A DNA stretch of 64,000 bases. Origin: Streptomyces sp. RerS4. Its GTDB lineage: Bacteria > Actinomycetota > Actinomycetes > Streptomycetales > Streptomycetaceae. Below the pieces are notes generated by a model. The model saw only the letters and a list, made by a program, of their open reading frames with translations, did no database searches and was not told where the DNA came from. The stretch spans positions 4,884,501 through 4,948,500 of the forward strand of contig NZ_CP097322.1 of assembly GCF_023515955.1 (NCBI RefSeq). The letters are read 5' to 3'. Each line of letters starts with the position of its first letter. The stretch's first letter is position 1. A program made the position numbers and the translations under genes. Shown in pieces: positions 1-7,203 of the stretch.

Positions 1-141
1 CTGGACGCCGGCCCGACCCCGAGCACCCTGCCGTCGTCGATCGTCGACGTCACCGGGAAGGTTCCCGTCCTGCTGCGTGCGGGGGCGCTGACCGCCGAGC
101 AGCTGCGGGAGGTCGTACCCGACCTCGAGGTGGCTCCGTGA
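1..141 (+). CDS. C-terminal end of threonylcarbamoyl-AMP synthase (Sua5/YrdC/TsaC family), cut by window edge
   Basis: The first 46 codons are an open frame ending in TGA at 139-141; the start lies outside the window. The residues read LDAGPTPSTLPSSIVDVT and continue with VPVLLRAGALTAEQLREVV. This is the typical end of Sua5/TsaC proteins: a dGPT-x-G-x-P-STIVD-like element, then an R-x-G-A(L/I) strand. The enzyme makes threonylcarbamoyl-AMP from Thr, bicarbonate and ATP for the tRNA t6A modification. The next gene starts inside its stop codon (GTGA overlap), so the two are co-transcribed. In actinobacteria a sua5 gene commonly sits just upstream of the rfe and atp genes, as here. Confidence 0.85.
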   Translation: MDAGPTPSTLPSSIVDVTGKVPVLLRAGALTAEQLREVVPDLEVAP

Positions 142-794
142 GCCCTCAGGGGCGTGGCATAGCCGACGGGGGCCTGCCGGCCGCCGCCGGGGGAGAGTCC
201 TTCCGCATACTCCACGTCAGCACCGGCAACGTCTGCCGCTCGCCCATCACCGAGCGGCTGACGCGACACGCCCTGTCGCACCGGCTGGGGGGCCTCGTGA
301 CCGGAGACCTCATCGTGGAGAGCGCGGGCACCTGGGGCCACGAGGGGGCGCCGATGGAGGCCAACGCGGCCGCCGTCCTCGCCGACTTCGGGGCCGACGC
401 GTCCGGGTTCACCGGGCGGGAACTGCTCGACGAGCACGTCATACGCGCCGACCTGGTGCTCACCGCCACGCGGGACCACCGGGCGCAGGTCATCTCGATG
501 GGGCACTCGGCGGGCCTGCGCACCTTCACGCTGAAGGAGTTCACGCGGCTCGTGCGGGCGATAGATCCGGCCACGTTGCCGCCGCTGGACGAGGGGATGG
601 CGGAGCGGGCGCGGGCGCTGGTGCGGGCTGCCGCGGCGCTGCGGGGGTGGCTGCTCGCGCCGTCCGCCGACGCCGATGAGGTGTACGACCCGTACGGGGC
701 GCCGATCACCTTCTTCCGCTCGATCGGCGACGAGATCAACCAGGCCCTGGACCCCGTCGTCACCGCCCTGACGGGCGTCACCGCTTCGCGCTGA
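138..794 (+). CDS. low-molecular-weight protein-tyrosine-phosphatase-like protein with Ser at the catalytic Cys position
   Basis: 218 aa, GTG start overlapping the previous stop by four bases. Residues about 23-40 read ILHVSTGNVCRSPITERL, the LMW-PTP/arsenate reductase P-loop. In active family members the loop is C-x-G-N-x-C-R-S-P and the first Cys is the nucleophile. Here that position (residue 28, codon AGC) is Ser, while the second Cys (C33) and Arg (R34) are kept. Near the C-terminus DPYG matches the general-acid loop (DP[YF]). It is longer than the usual 150-160 aa, with an N-terminal extension of about 20 aa and a long C-terminal half. The fold is clear. Phosphatase activity is doubtful, and a phosphate-binding or pseudo-phosphatase role is inference. 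It is co-transcribed with the sua5 gene and lies upstream of glyA. Confidence 0.8.
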   Translation: MSPQGRGIADGGLPAAAGGESFRILHVSTGNVCRSPITERLTRHALSHRLGGLVTGDLIVESAGTWGHEGAPMEANAAAVLADFGADASGFTGRELLDEHVIRADLVLTATRDHRAQVISMGHSAGLRTFTLKEFTRLVRAIDPATLPPLDEGMAERARALVRAAAALRGWLLAPSADADEVYDPYGAPITFFRSIGDEINQALDPVVTALTGVTASR

Positions 795-919
795 GGCAGG
801 CTGGGGCAGTACGCCGGGGCCGGCGGTCCGGCCGGCCGGAAATGTGGCGGGGCGGGCGGTTCGGGGGGTGGGGGCCTACAGTGGCTGGTACCTGATGGGC
901 AGCCCTCTGGAGTCGCGCC

Positions 920-2152
920 ATGAGCGTCATCACCCCGCCCACGGACCTGCTGCGGCAGCAGGATCCGCAGATGGCCGACGTACTCGCCGGAGAGGCGCAG
1001 CGGCAGGCGACCACGCTCCAGATGAGCGCCGCCGAGAACTTCACCTCGCCCGCCGTCCTCGCCGCCCTCGGCTCCGCGCTCGCCAACAAGTACGCCGAGG
1101 GCTATCCCGGCGCCCGCCACCACGGCGGCTGCGAGTACGCCGACCTGGCCGAACGCACCGCCATCGAGCGCGCCAGAGCCCTCTTCGGCGTCGAGCACGC
1201 CAACGTGCAGCCGCATTCCGGTTCCTCCGCAGTCCTCGCCGCCTACGCCGCCCTGCTGCGCCCCGGCGACACCGTGCTGGCCATGGGCCTGCCCTACGGC
1301 GGCCACCTCACCCACGGCTCGCCCGCCAACTTCTCCGGCCGCTGGTTCCACTTCGTCGCCTACGGGGTCCACCCCCGCACCGGCCTCATCGACTACGAGC
1401 AGGTTCAGCGCCTCGCCCGTACGCACCGGCCGAAAGCCATCGTGTGCGGGTCGATCTCCTACCCGCGCCACCCCGAGTACTCGGCGTTCCGCGAGATCGC
1501 CGACGAGGTCGGGGCCGCGCTCGTCGTGGACGCCGCGCACCCCATCGGGCTGGTCGCCGGCGGGGCCGCGCCCAGCCCCGTCCCGTACGCCGACCTGGTC
1601 TGCGCGACCACGCACAAGGTGCTGCGGGGCCCGCGCGGCGGGATGGTGCTGTGCGGGGCGGAGTACGCCGAGCGGGTCGACCGGGCGGTGTTCCCCTTCA
1701 CCCAGGGCGGCGCGCAGATGCACACCATCGCCGCCAAGGCGGTGGCCTTCGGGGAGGCCGCGGGACCGGACTTCGCCCGCTACGCGCACCGGGTCGTCGC
1801 CAACGCCCGCGCCTTGGCCGGCGCCCTGATCGAGCGCGGCTTCGGCGTGACGACCGGCGGCACCGACACCCACCTCATCACCGCCGACCCGGCTCGGCTC
1901 GGCCTCGACGGACCCACCGCGCGCGGCCGGCTCGCCGCCGCCGGGATCGTCCTCGACACCTGCGCCCTGCCGTACGGGGACCAGCGCGGGATCCGCCTGG
2001 GCACGGCGGCGGTGACCACCCAGGGGATGGGCGAGGCGGAGATGGAGCGCATCGCGGAGCTGTTCGCCGCGGCGCTGCGCGGGGCCGCCACGGAGACCCG
2101 TACGAAGGTCGGGGACCTGGCCCGGGGATTTCCCCCGTACGGGGGCCGATAG
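920..2152 (+). CDS. glyA: serine hydroxymethyltransferase
   Basis: 410 aa; ATG with GGAG about 9 nt upstream. PLP enzyme that interconverts serine + THF and glycine + methylene-THF in the cytoplasm. The YAEGYPGARHHGGCEY substrate-site block, the D-A-A-H-P-I-G-L PLP-aspartate strand and the T-T-H-K-V-L-R-G-P-R-G-G lysine loop (Schiff-base Lys about residue 233) are all present, and length is normal. It is somewhat divergent from the best-known GlyA (GTDTHL where GTDNHL is common), so it may be one of two SHMT paralogues that streptomycetes usually carry. It lies between the phosphatase-like gene and wecA, all on the plus strand, with a 125-bp gap upstream that could hold its own promoter. Confidence 0.9.
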   Translation: MSVITPPTDLLRQQDPQMADVLAGEAQRQATTLQMSAAENFTSPAVLAALGSALANKYAEGYPGARHHGGCEYADLAERTAIERARALFGVEHANVQPHSGSSAVLAAYAALLRPGDTVLAMGLPYGGHLTHGSPANFSGRWFHFVAYGVHPRTGLIDYEQVQRLARTHRPKAIVCGSISYPRHPEYSAFREIADEVGAALVVDAAHPIGLVAGGAAPSPVPYADLVCATTHKVLRGPRGGMVLCGAEYAERVDRAVFPFTQGGAQMHTIAAKAVAFGEAAGPDFARYAHRVVANARALAGALIERGFGVTTGGTDTHLITADPARLGLDGPTARGRLAAAGIVLDTCALPYGDQRGIRLGTAAVTTQGMGEAEMERIAELFAAALRGAATETRTKVGDLARGFPPYGGR

Positions 2153-2265
2153 GGCCGGCGGGGACCGGCCGCAACCGGAACGGCCCCTCCGCGCGTCCTC
2201 GAACGAGGTGACATCGCGGCTAATGTGTGGGGCTGAGATGGCCGGCGATACATCTGGGGCAGCCC

Positions 2266-3588
2266 GTGCGTGAATATCTGCTGACGCTTTGCGTCACGGT
2301 CGCGGTGACCTATCTGCTGACCGGGCCCGTTCGGAAGTTCGCGATCGCGGCCGGCGCCATGCCGGAGATCCGCGCCCGCGACGTGCACCGCGAGCCGACT
2401 CCGCGGCTCGGCGGCATCGCCATGTTCGGCGGCCTGTGCGCCGGTCTGCTGATCGCCGACCACCTGCGCAACCTCAACGGCGTCTTCGAGCTGTCCAACG
2501 AGCCCCGGGCGCTGCTGTCGGGCGCGGCGCTGATCTGGCTCGTCGGCGTCCTCGACGACAAGTTCGAGATCGACGCCCTGATCAAGCTCGGCGCGCAGAT
2601 GATCGCCGCGGGCGTGATGGTCATCCAGGGCCTGACCATCCTGTGGATCCCGGTGCCCGGCATCGGCACGGTCTCCCTCACCCAGTGGCAGGGCAACCTG
2701 CTCACGGTGGCGCTCGTCGTGGTCACCATCAACGCCGTGAACTTCGTCGACGGCCTCGACGGGCTCGCCGCCGGCATGGTCTGCATCGCCTCCACCGCGT
2801 TCTTCCTCTACGCCTACCGGATCTGGTTCGGCTACGGCATCGAGGCGGCCGCCCCCGCGACCCTTTTCGCCGCCATCCTGGTGGGCATGTGCCTGGGCTT
2901 CCTGCCGCACAACATGCACCCCGCCCGGATCTTCATGGGCGACTCCGGCTCGATGCTGATCGGCCTGGTGCTGGCGGCGTCGGCCATCTCCATCACGGGG
3001 CAGGTGGACCCCGACACGATGGCCCTCTTCGCCGGTGGTGAGCGCAATGCCACGCACGCGATGCTGCCGGTCTTCATTCCGTTGCTGCTGCCGTTCACGA
3101 TCATCGCGATTCCCTTCGCCGACCTGATCCTGGCCATCGTGCGGCGTACGTGGAACGGTCAGTCGCCTTTCGCGGCGGACCGCGGGCACCTCCACCACCG
3201 CCTGCTGGAGCTCGGCCATTCGCACAGCCGGGCCGTGCTGATCATGTATTTCTGGTCCGGGCTGATCGCCTTCGGCGCGGTCGCGTATTCGGTGCATTCG
3301 GCCTCGATGTGGATCGTGCTCGCCATCGCGGCGCTGAGCGCGCTGGGCCTCGTCCTGCTCCTCCTGCCGCGGTTCACGCCGCGTGCGCCGCGGTGGGCCG
3401 AGGGCCTGGTCCCGCCCCGCTACCGGCACTCCGAGCGGGCCGCGGAGGCGGCCGTACGCCAGGACGAGGCGGTGGAGCCGGAGCCGGCGCGGCCGATCGC
3501 GGCGGGGGTGGCGGGCGTCAACGGCGCGACCGCCGTGGGCCCCCGTTCGCGCCTCCCCGACCGACGGAAGGCCGGATCGGCGCGCTGA
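2266..3588 (+). CDS. undecaprenyl-phosphate GlcNAc-1-phosphate transferase (WecA/Rfe/TagO-MraY family)
   Basis: Integral membrane enzyme that moves a HexNAc-1-phosphate from UDP-sugar to a polyprenyl phosphate, the first step of a cell-wall glycan. Seen: about 11 hydrophobic helices, D-D-K-F-E-I, the N-F-V-D-G-L-D-G-L-A metal-binding block, M-G-D-S-G-S and the H-L-H-H-R-L histidine loop, all in family order. I chose GTG at 2266 (protein starts MREYLLTLCV) because GGGG lies 6 nt upstream; an in-frame GTG at 2227 would add 13 residues. The last 65 or so residues are Pro/Ala/Arg-rich and probably disordered and cytoplasmic. Mycobacterial rfe sits in the same place before atpI/atpB, which supports a WecA-type rather than MraY role. 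The actual glycan made is not shown by sequence. Confidence 0.88.
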   Translation: MREYLLTLCVTVAVTYLLTGPVRKFAIAAGAMPEIRARDVHREPTPRLGGIAMFGGLCAGLLIADHLRNLNGVFELSNEPRALLSGAALIWLVGVLDDKFEIDALIKLGAQMIAAGVMVIQGLTILWIPVPGIGTVSLTQWQGNLLTVALVVVTINAVNFVDGLDGLAAGMVCIASTAFFLYAYRIWFGYGIEAAAPATLFAAILVGMCLGFLPHNMHPARIFMGDSGSMLIGLVLAASAISITGQVDPDTMALFAGGERNATHAMLPVFIPLLLPFTIIAIPFADLILAIVRRTWNGQSPFAADRGHLHHRLLELGHSHSRAVLIMYFWSGLIAFGAVAYSVHSASMWIVLAIAALSALGLVLLLLPRFTPRAPRWAEGLVPPRYRHSERAAEAAVRQDEAVEPEPARPIAAGVAGVNGATAVGPRSRLPDRRKAGSAR

Positions 3589-3874
3589 CGCGACGCGTCG
3601 ATGTCCGACATGGAAGCCCTTTAGCAGACAAGACGGGTTCCTGTCGTGCACACACGGGCGGGTTAGCTCTCATGTGTGACAGTCAGCACACCCGACAGGT
3701 AAAGCTCTCATCAAATAGTTTGTGATACCGTTCACTAAACCCGGTGACAGAGCCGAAGGACCGTAGTGCGACGGTCCCTTGGCCCGAGGCTCTCACTCGG
3801 ACCGGGATTACGCTCGTCCCCGTACGAGTTCCCGTACGAGTCCGTGCCCCCACCACCACGCGGAGCAAACCGCC
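3589..3874 (+). promoter_or_regulatory. wecA-atpI intergenic region, probable atp operon promoter with Crp-like site
   Basis: 286 bp without a gene. A TGTGA-N6-GCACA element at 3675-3690 differs at one base from the classical Crp consensus TGTGA-N6-TCACA. A 9-bp direct repeat AGCTCTCAT occurs at 3665-3673 and 3703-3711, on both sides of most of that element. A short hairpin GGACCGT/ACGGTCC lies at 3758-3777, and CCCGTACGAG is repeated around 3818-3840. I could not pick a convincing -35/-10 pair. The region is the logical place for the operon's main promoter, because upstream wecA is 286 bp away and the following genes are closely packed. Confidence 0.45.
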
Positions 3875-4312
3875 ATGCGGTCAGATGACGTCCGATCCCT
3901 CCTGCAAACCGCTGTACCCACAGCTGCCGCCGGCGCCATCGCCGCCGTGATCAGCGCGTTGGTCGTCGGCGGCAAGGGGGCCGTCGGAGCCGTCGTGGCG
4001 ACCGTGGTCGTGATTCTCTTCATGGGCATCGGATTCGTCGTTCTGCAGCGCACGGCGAAATCCCTGCCGCATCTGTTTCAGGCCATGGGCCTCATGCTCT
4101 ACGCCACGCAGATCCTGCTGCTCTTCGTCTTTCTCGCCGTGTTCAAGAACACGACGCTCTTCCACCCCCGGGCGTTCGCCATCACGTTGGTCGCCACCAC
4201 TCTCGTGTGGATCGGCGCACAGACGCGTGCCCATATGAAGGCCAAGATCCTCTACGTCGAGCCGGACTCGACGAAGGGCGAAAAGCCCGAAAATCCGGGA
4301 TCGAAGTCGTGA
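3875..4312 (+). CDS. atpI: ATP synthase protein I (AtpI)
   Basis: 145 aa, ATG with GGAG at 3862-3865. A small membrane protein with four predicted helices (about residues 15-35, 40-60, 70-95 and 100-120) and a charged Lys/Glu/Pro-rich tail. It is the first gene of the atp cluster, which is the usual position of AtpI, an assembly/Mg-transport helper for c-ring formation. Sequence conservation in this family is low; the call rests on size, topology and position. A longer frame back to 3779 exists but lacks a ribosome-binding site. Confidence 0.82.
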   Translation: MRSDDVRSLLQTAVPTAAAGAIAAVISALVVGGKGAVGAVVATVVVILFMGIGFVVLQRTAKSLPHLFQAMGLMLYATQILLLFVFLAVFKNTTLFHPRAFAITLVATTLVWIGAQTRAHMKAKILYVEPDSTKGEKPENPGSKS

Positions 4313-4537
4313 GGGGTAGGGCCGGGATAAGGGCGCGTTCGAGATCCTGCTATCGTCCGGTTCCAACTGCGGCACTGCGGGCGCGGGCATCTGAGCTGAC
4401 GCCTGTTCCATCGCGAGGCTCGATGCCTGAATGCCGCCCCCACATCCGTTACACCAGTCCAGTGCCGAACCGCGGCCTCGCGCCGCGCCGACACAACGAG
4501 GTTGCCGTACCTATGCGCCACGCTGAAGGAGCCCGCG

Positions 4538-5362
4538 GTGAGTGCTGACCCGACGCAGGTCCTCGCCTTCGAGACCGACTGTCACATCTTCGACGGATGT
4601 GGCTTTCCCGGACCGGGCCTGCACTCGTTCCTCTTCGAGCCGCTGTGGGGCGAACCCGGCACGACCAGCACGTACTTCAACAAGCCGATGCTGCTGGCCC
4701 TGCTGGGCTCGGTCATCATCGTCGGCTTCTTCTGGGCGGCCTTCGCCAAGCCGAAGGTGGTCCCCGGCAAGCTCCAGATGGTCGCCGAGGCCGGCTACGA
4801 CTTCGTGCGCCGCGGCATCGTCTACGAGACGCTGGGCAAGAAGGAGGGCGAGAAGTACGTCCCCTTCATGGTCTCGCTGTTCTTCTTCGTCTGGATCCTG
4901 AACGTCTGGTCGATCGTCCCGGTGGCTCAGTTCCCGGTGACCTCGATCATCGCGTACCCGGCCATCCTGGCCCTCATGGTCTACGTCGTCTGGATGTCGG
5001 TCACCTTCAAGCGCCACGGATTCGTCGGTGGCCTGAAGAACCTCACCGGCTACGACAAGAGCCTCGGTGGCGTGCTGCCGCTGATCATGGTCATCGAGTT
5101 CTTCTCGAACGTCCTGGTCCGCCCCTTCACGCACGCGGTCCGACTCTTCGCGAACATGTTCGCCGGTCACACCCTGCTGCTGCTCTTCACGATCGCCAGC
5201 TGGTACCTGCTGAACGGCATCGGCATCGCCTACGCCGGTGTGTCGTTCGTGATGGTGATCGTGATGACCGCCTTCGAGCTCTTCATCCAGGCCGTCCAGG
5301 CGTACGTCTTCGTCCTCCTGGCCTGCAGCTTCATCCAGGGCGCGCTGGCCGAGCACCACTGA
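4538..5362 (+). CDS. atpB: F0F1 ATP synthase subunit a
   Basis: 274 aa. GTG at 4538 is preceded by AAGGAG, 9 nt away; an upstream TTG in the same frame has no such site. Membrane subunit forming the proton half-channels against the c-ring. The functional Arg is in helix 4, seen as R-P-F-T-H-A-V-R-L-F-A-N-M-F-A-G-H. The N-terminus keeps the C-H-I-F-D-G-C-G-F-P periplasmic segment typical of actinobacterial subunit a. 225 bp without a gene separate it from atpI, so a second promoter is possible there; I saw no clear one. Confidence 0.96.
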   Translation: MSADPTQVLAFETDCHIFDGCGFPGPGLHSFLFEPLWGEPGTTSTYFNKPMLLALLGSVIIVGFFWAAFAKPKVVPGKLQMVAEAGYDFVRRGIVYETLGKKEGEKYVPFMVSLFFFVWILNVWSIVPVAQFPVTSIIAYPAILALMVYVVWMSVTFKRHGFVGGLKNLTGYDKSLGGVLPLIMVIEFFSNVLVRPFTHAVRLFANMFAGHTLLLLFTIASWYLLNGIGIAYAGVSFVMVIVMTAFELFIQAVQAYVFVLLACSFIQGALAEHH

Positions 5363-5444
5363 GCCAGGCCCAACCGCCGCTCAGCCCCCGTATTCGTCCG
5401 GTGGCCAACCCCCACCGGTCCGTGAAAGAGAAGGAAGAACTGGC

Positions 5445-5678
5445 ATGTCCCAGACCCTTGCCGCCGTCACCGGCTCCCTCAGCTCCGTTGGTTACGGTCT
5501 CGCGGCCATCGGCCCCGGCGTCGGCGTCGGCATCATCTTCGGTAACGGCACCCAGGCCCTCGCCCGTCAGCCCGAGGCTGCCGGCCTGATCCGCGCCAAC
5601 CAGATCCTCGGCTTCGCCTTCTGTGAGGCGCTCGCCCTGATCGGTCTGGTCATGCCGTTCGTCTACCCGAGCTCCTGA
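5445..5678 (+). CDS. atpE: F0F1 ATP synthase subunit c
   Basis: 77 aa hairpin of two membrane helices, with a strong AAGGAAG site before the ATG. The loop A-R-Q-P-E contacts F1. The proton-carrying carboxylate is Glu61 in F-C-E-A-L-A-L-I-G-L-V. The glycine-rich first helix (GPGVGVGIIFGNG) is typical of c-ring packing. Many copies form the rotor ring, so high translation is expected and the strong ribosome-binding site fits this. It lies 82 bp after atpB. Confidence 0.97.
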   Translation: MSQTLAAVTGSLSSVGYGLAAIGPGVGVGIIFGNGTQALARQPEAAGLIRANQILGFAFCEALALIGLVMPFVYPSS

Positions 5679-5721
5679 TCCTCGGTCTCGACGAACAGCC
5701 CACTAGACGAAAGGCACTGAT

Positions 5722-6261
5722 GTGAACCTCATGGTTCTCGCGGCCGAGATGGAAAACCCTCTCGTTCCGCCGATCCCCGAGCTCGTCATCGGTCTGATCG
5801 CCTTCGTCATCGTCTTCGGCTTCCTCGCGAAGAAGCTCCTCCCGAACATCAACAAGGTTCTGGACGAGCGCCGCGAGGCCATCGAGGGCGGTATCGAGAA
5901 GGCCGAAGCCGCTCAGATCGAGGCCCAGAGCGTGCTGGAGCAGTACAAGGCCCAGCTCGCCGAGGCCCGGCACGAGGCCGCGCGCCTGCGCCAGGACGCG
6001 CTGGAGCAGGGCACTGCGCTCAAGGAAGAACTGCGCGCAGAGGGCCAGCGGCAGCGTGAGGAGATCATCGCTGCCGGTCACGCCCAGATCGCGGCAGACC
6101 GCAAGGCCGCCTCTCAGGCGCTGCGTCAGGACGTGGGCAAGCTCGCCACCGACCTGGCCGGAAAGCTCGTCGGCGAGTCCCTTGAGGACCACGCTCGCCA
6201 GAGCCGCACGATCGACCGCTTCCTCAGCGAGCTTGAGGAGAAGGCCGAGGCCGCCCGATGA
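5722..6261 (+). CDS. atpF: F0F1 ATP synthase subunit b
   Basis: 179 aa. GTG start, with GAAAGG upstream. One N-terminal membrane helix (about residues 18-38), then a long charged helix that dimerises as the peripheral stalk (K-V-L-D-E-R-R-E-A-I-E-G-G-I-E-K-A-E). Its stop overlaps the atpH start (ATGA). Unlike mycobacteria, where a b-like segment is fused to delta, b and delta are separate genes here. Confidence 0.95.
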   Translation: MNLMVLAAEMENPLVPPIPELVIGLIAFVIVFGFLAKKLLPNINKVLDERREAIEGGIEKAEAAQIEAQSVLEQYKAQLAEARHEAARLRQDALEQGTALKEELRAEGQRQREEIIAAGHAQIAADRKAASQALRQDVGKLATDLAGKLVGESLEDHARQSRTIDRFLSELEEKAEAAR

Positions 6262-7073
6262 ACGGAGCGAGCCGCGAGGCGCTGGCCTCCGCGCGCGAGC
6301 GTCTCGACGCGCTGACGGACAACACGTCCGTCGACGCGGCGAAGCTCGCCGGTGAGCTGGCAGCCGTCACCGCGCTGCTCGACCGTGAGGTCTCGCTGCG
6401 TCGGGTCATCACGGACCCGGCGCAGTCCGGCGAGGCCAAGGCCGAGCTGGTCGGCCGGCTGCTGTCGGGCCAGGTGGGCGGGGAAGCCCTCGACCTGGTC
6501 TCCGGCATGGCGCGCTCCCGCTGGTCGCAGTCCCGCGACCTGGTGGACGCGCTGGAGGAGCTGGCGGCCACCGCCGACCTCACGGCGGCCCAGCAGGGCG
6601 GCGCGCTCGACAACGTCGAGGACGAGGTCTTCCGGTTCGGCCGGATCGTCGCCTCGAACACCGAGCTGCGCAGCGCGCTGACCGACCGTGCGGCCACCGC
6701 CTCCGCCAAGAGCGAGCTGCTGCGCAGCCTGCTCGGCGGCAAGGCGAACGCCGTCACCGAGCGCCTGGTCGTCCGTCTTGTCACGCACCCGCGTGGACGT
6801 AGCCTGGAAGCGGGACTGGAGTCCCTTTCCAAGCTCGCCGCCGAGCGCCGTGACCGCATGGTCGCCACCGTGACCAGCGCGGTTCCGCTCAGCGACGTGC
6901 AGAAGCAGCGTCTCGGCGCGGTGCTGGCCAAGCTGTACGGCCGCCAGATGCACCTGAACCTCGACGTGGACCCCGCGGTCCTCGGCGGGATCACGGTGCG
7001 GGTCGGCGACGAGGTCATCGACGGCACCATCGCGGAGCGCCTGTCCGAGGCGTCCCGTCGCATGGCCGGCTGA
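6258..7073 (+). CDS. atpH: F0F1 ATP synthase subunit delta
   Basis: 271 aa, ATG overlapping the end of atpF by four bases. Peripheral-stalk subunit that fixes subunit b to the top of F1. The C-terminal strand region with G-G-I-T-V-R-V-G-D-E-V-I-D-G-T-I is the family signature. It is longer than the ~180 aa proteobacterial delta because of an extra N-terminal helical region, as is normal for Streptomyces. Confidence 0.94.
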   Translation: MNGASREALASARERLDALTDNTSVDAAKLAGELAAVTALLDREVSLRRVITDPAQSGEAKAELVGRLLSGQVGGEALDLVSGMARSRWSQSRDLVDALEELAATADLTAAQQGGALDNVEDEVFRFGRIVASNTELRSALTDRAATASAKSELLRSLLGGKANAVTERLVVRLVTHPRGRSLEAGLESLSKLAAERRDRMVATVTSAVPLSDVQKQRLGAVLAKLYGRQMHLNLDVDPAVLGGITVRVGDEVIDGTIAERLSEASRRMAG

Positions 7074-7141
7074 CCAGCCACCAACAGAACAAAAGCATTC
7101 CTAGCGGCCCGGTTGGGCCGTGCAGAACTTGCAGAAGATTC

Positions 7142-7158
7142 CTGGGGGTCGCCCCCAG
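7142..7158 (+). repeat. GC-rich stem-loop between atpH and atpA
   Basis: CTGGGGG, a three-base loop TCG, then CCCCCAG: a perfect 7-bp stem in the 130-bp atpH-atpA gap, followed by ACCCC. A weaker inverted pair (CGGCCCGG/CGGGCCG-like) lies just upstream near 7105-7120. A hairpin 45 bp before the atpA start could act as an mRNA processing or stability element that sets F1 against Fo subunit levels. The effect is inference. Confidence 0.5.
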
Positions 7159-7203
7159 ACCCCTAAGAAGCTTCAGGCCCAACAAGGAGAGCAGGGAACC
7201 CAG

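Noticed and set aside
146..1873. Long minus-strand frame opposite the phosphatase-like and glyA genes
   Set aside because: High-GC shadow frame: Arg/Gly/Pro-rich without a domain, opposite well-recognised genes. The same applies to most other long antisense frames here (for example 1780-3651, 7015-8628 and 9530-11101).
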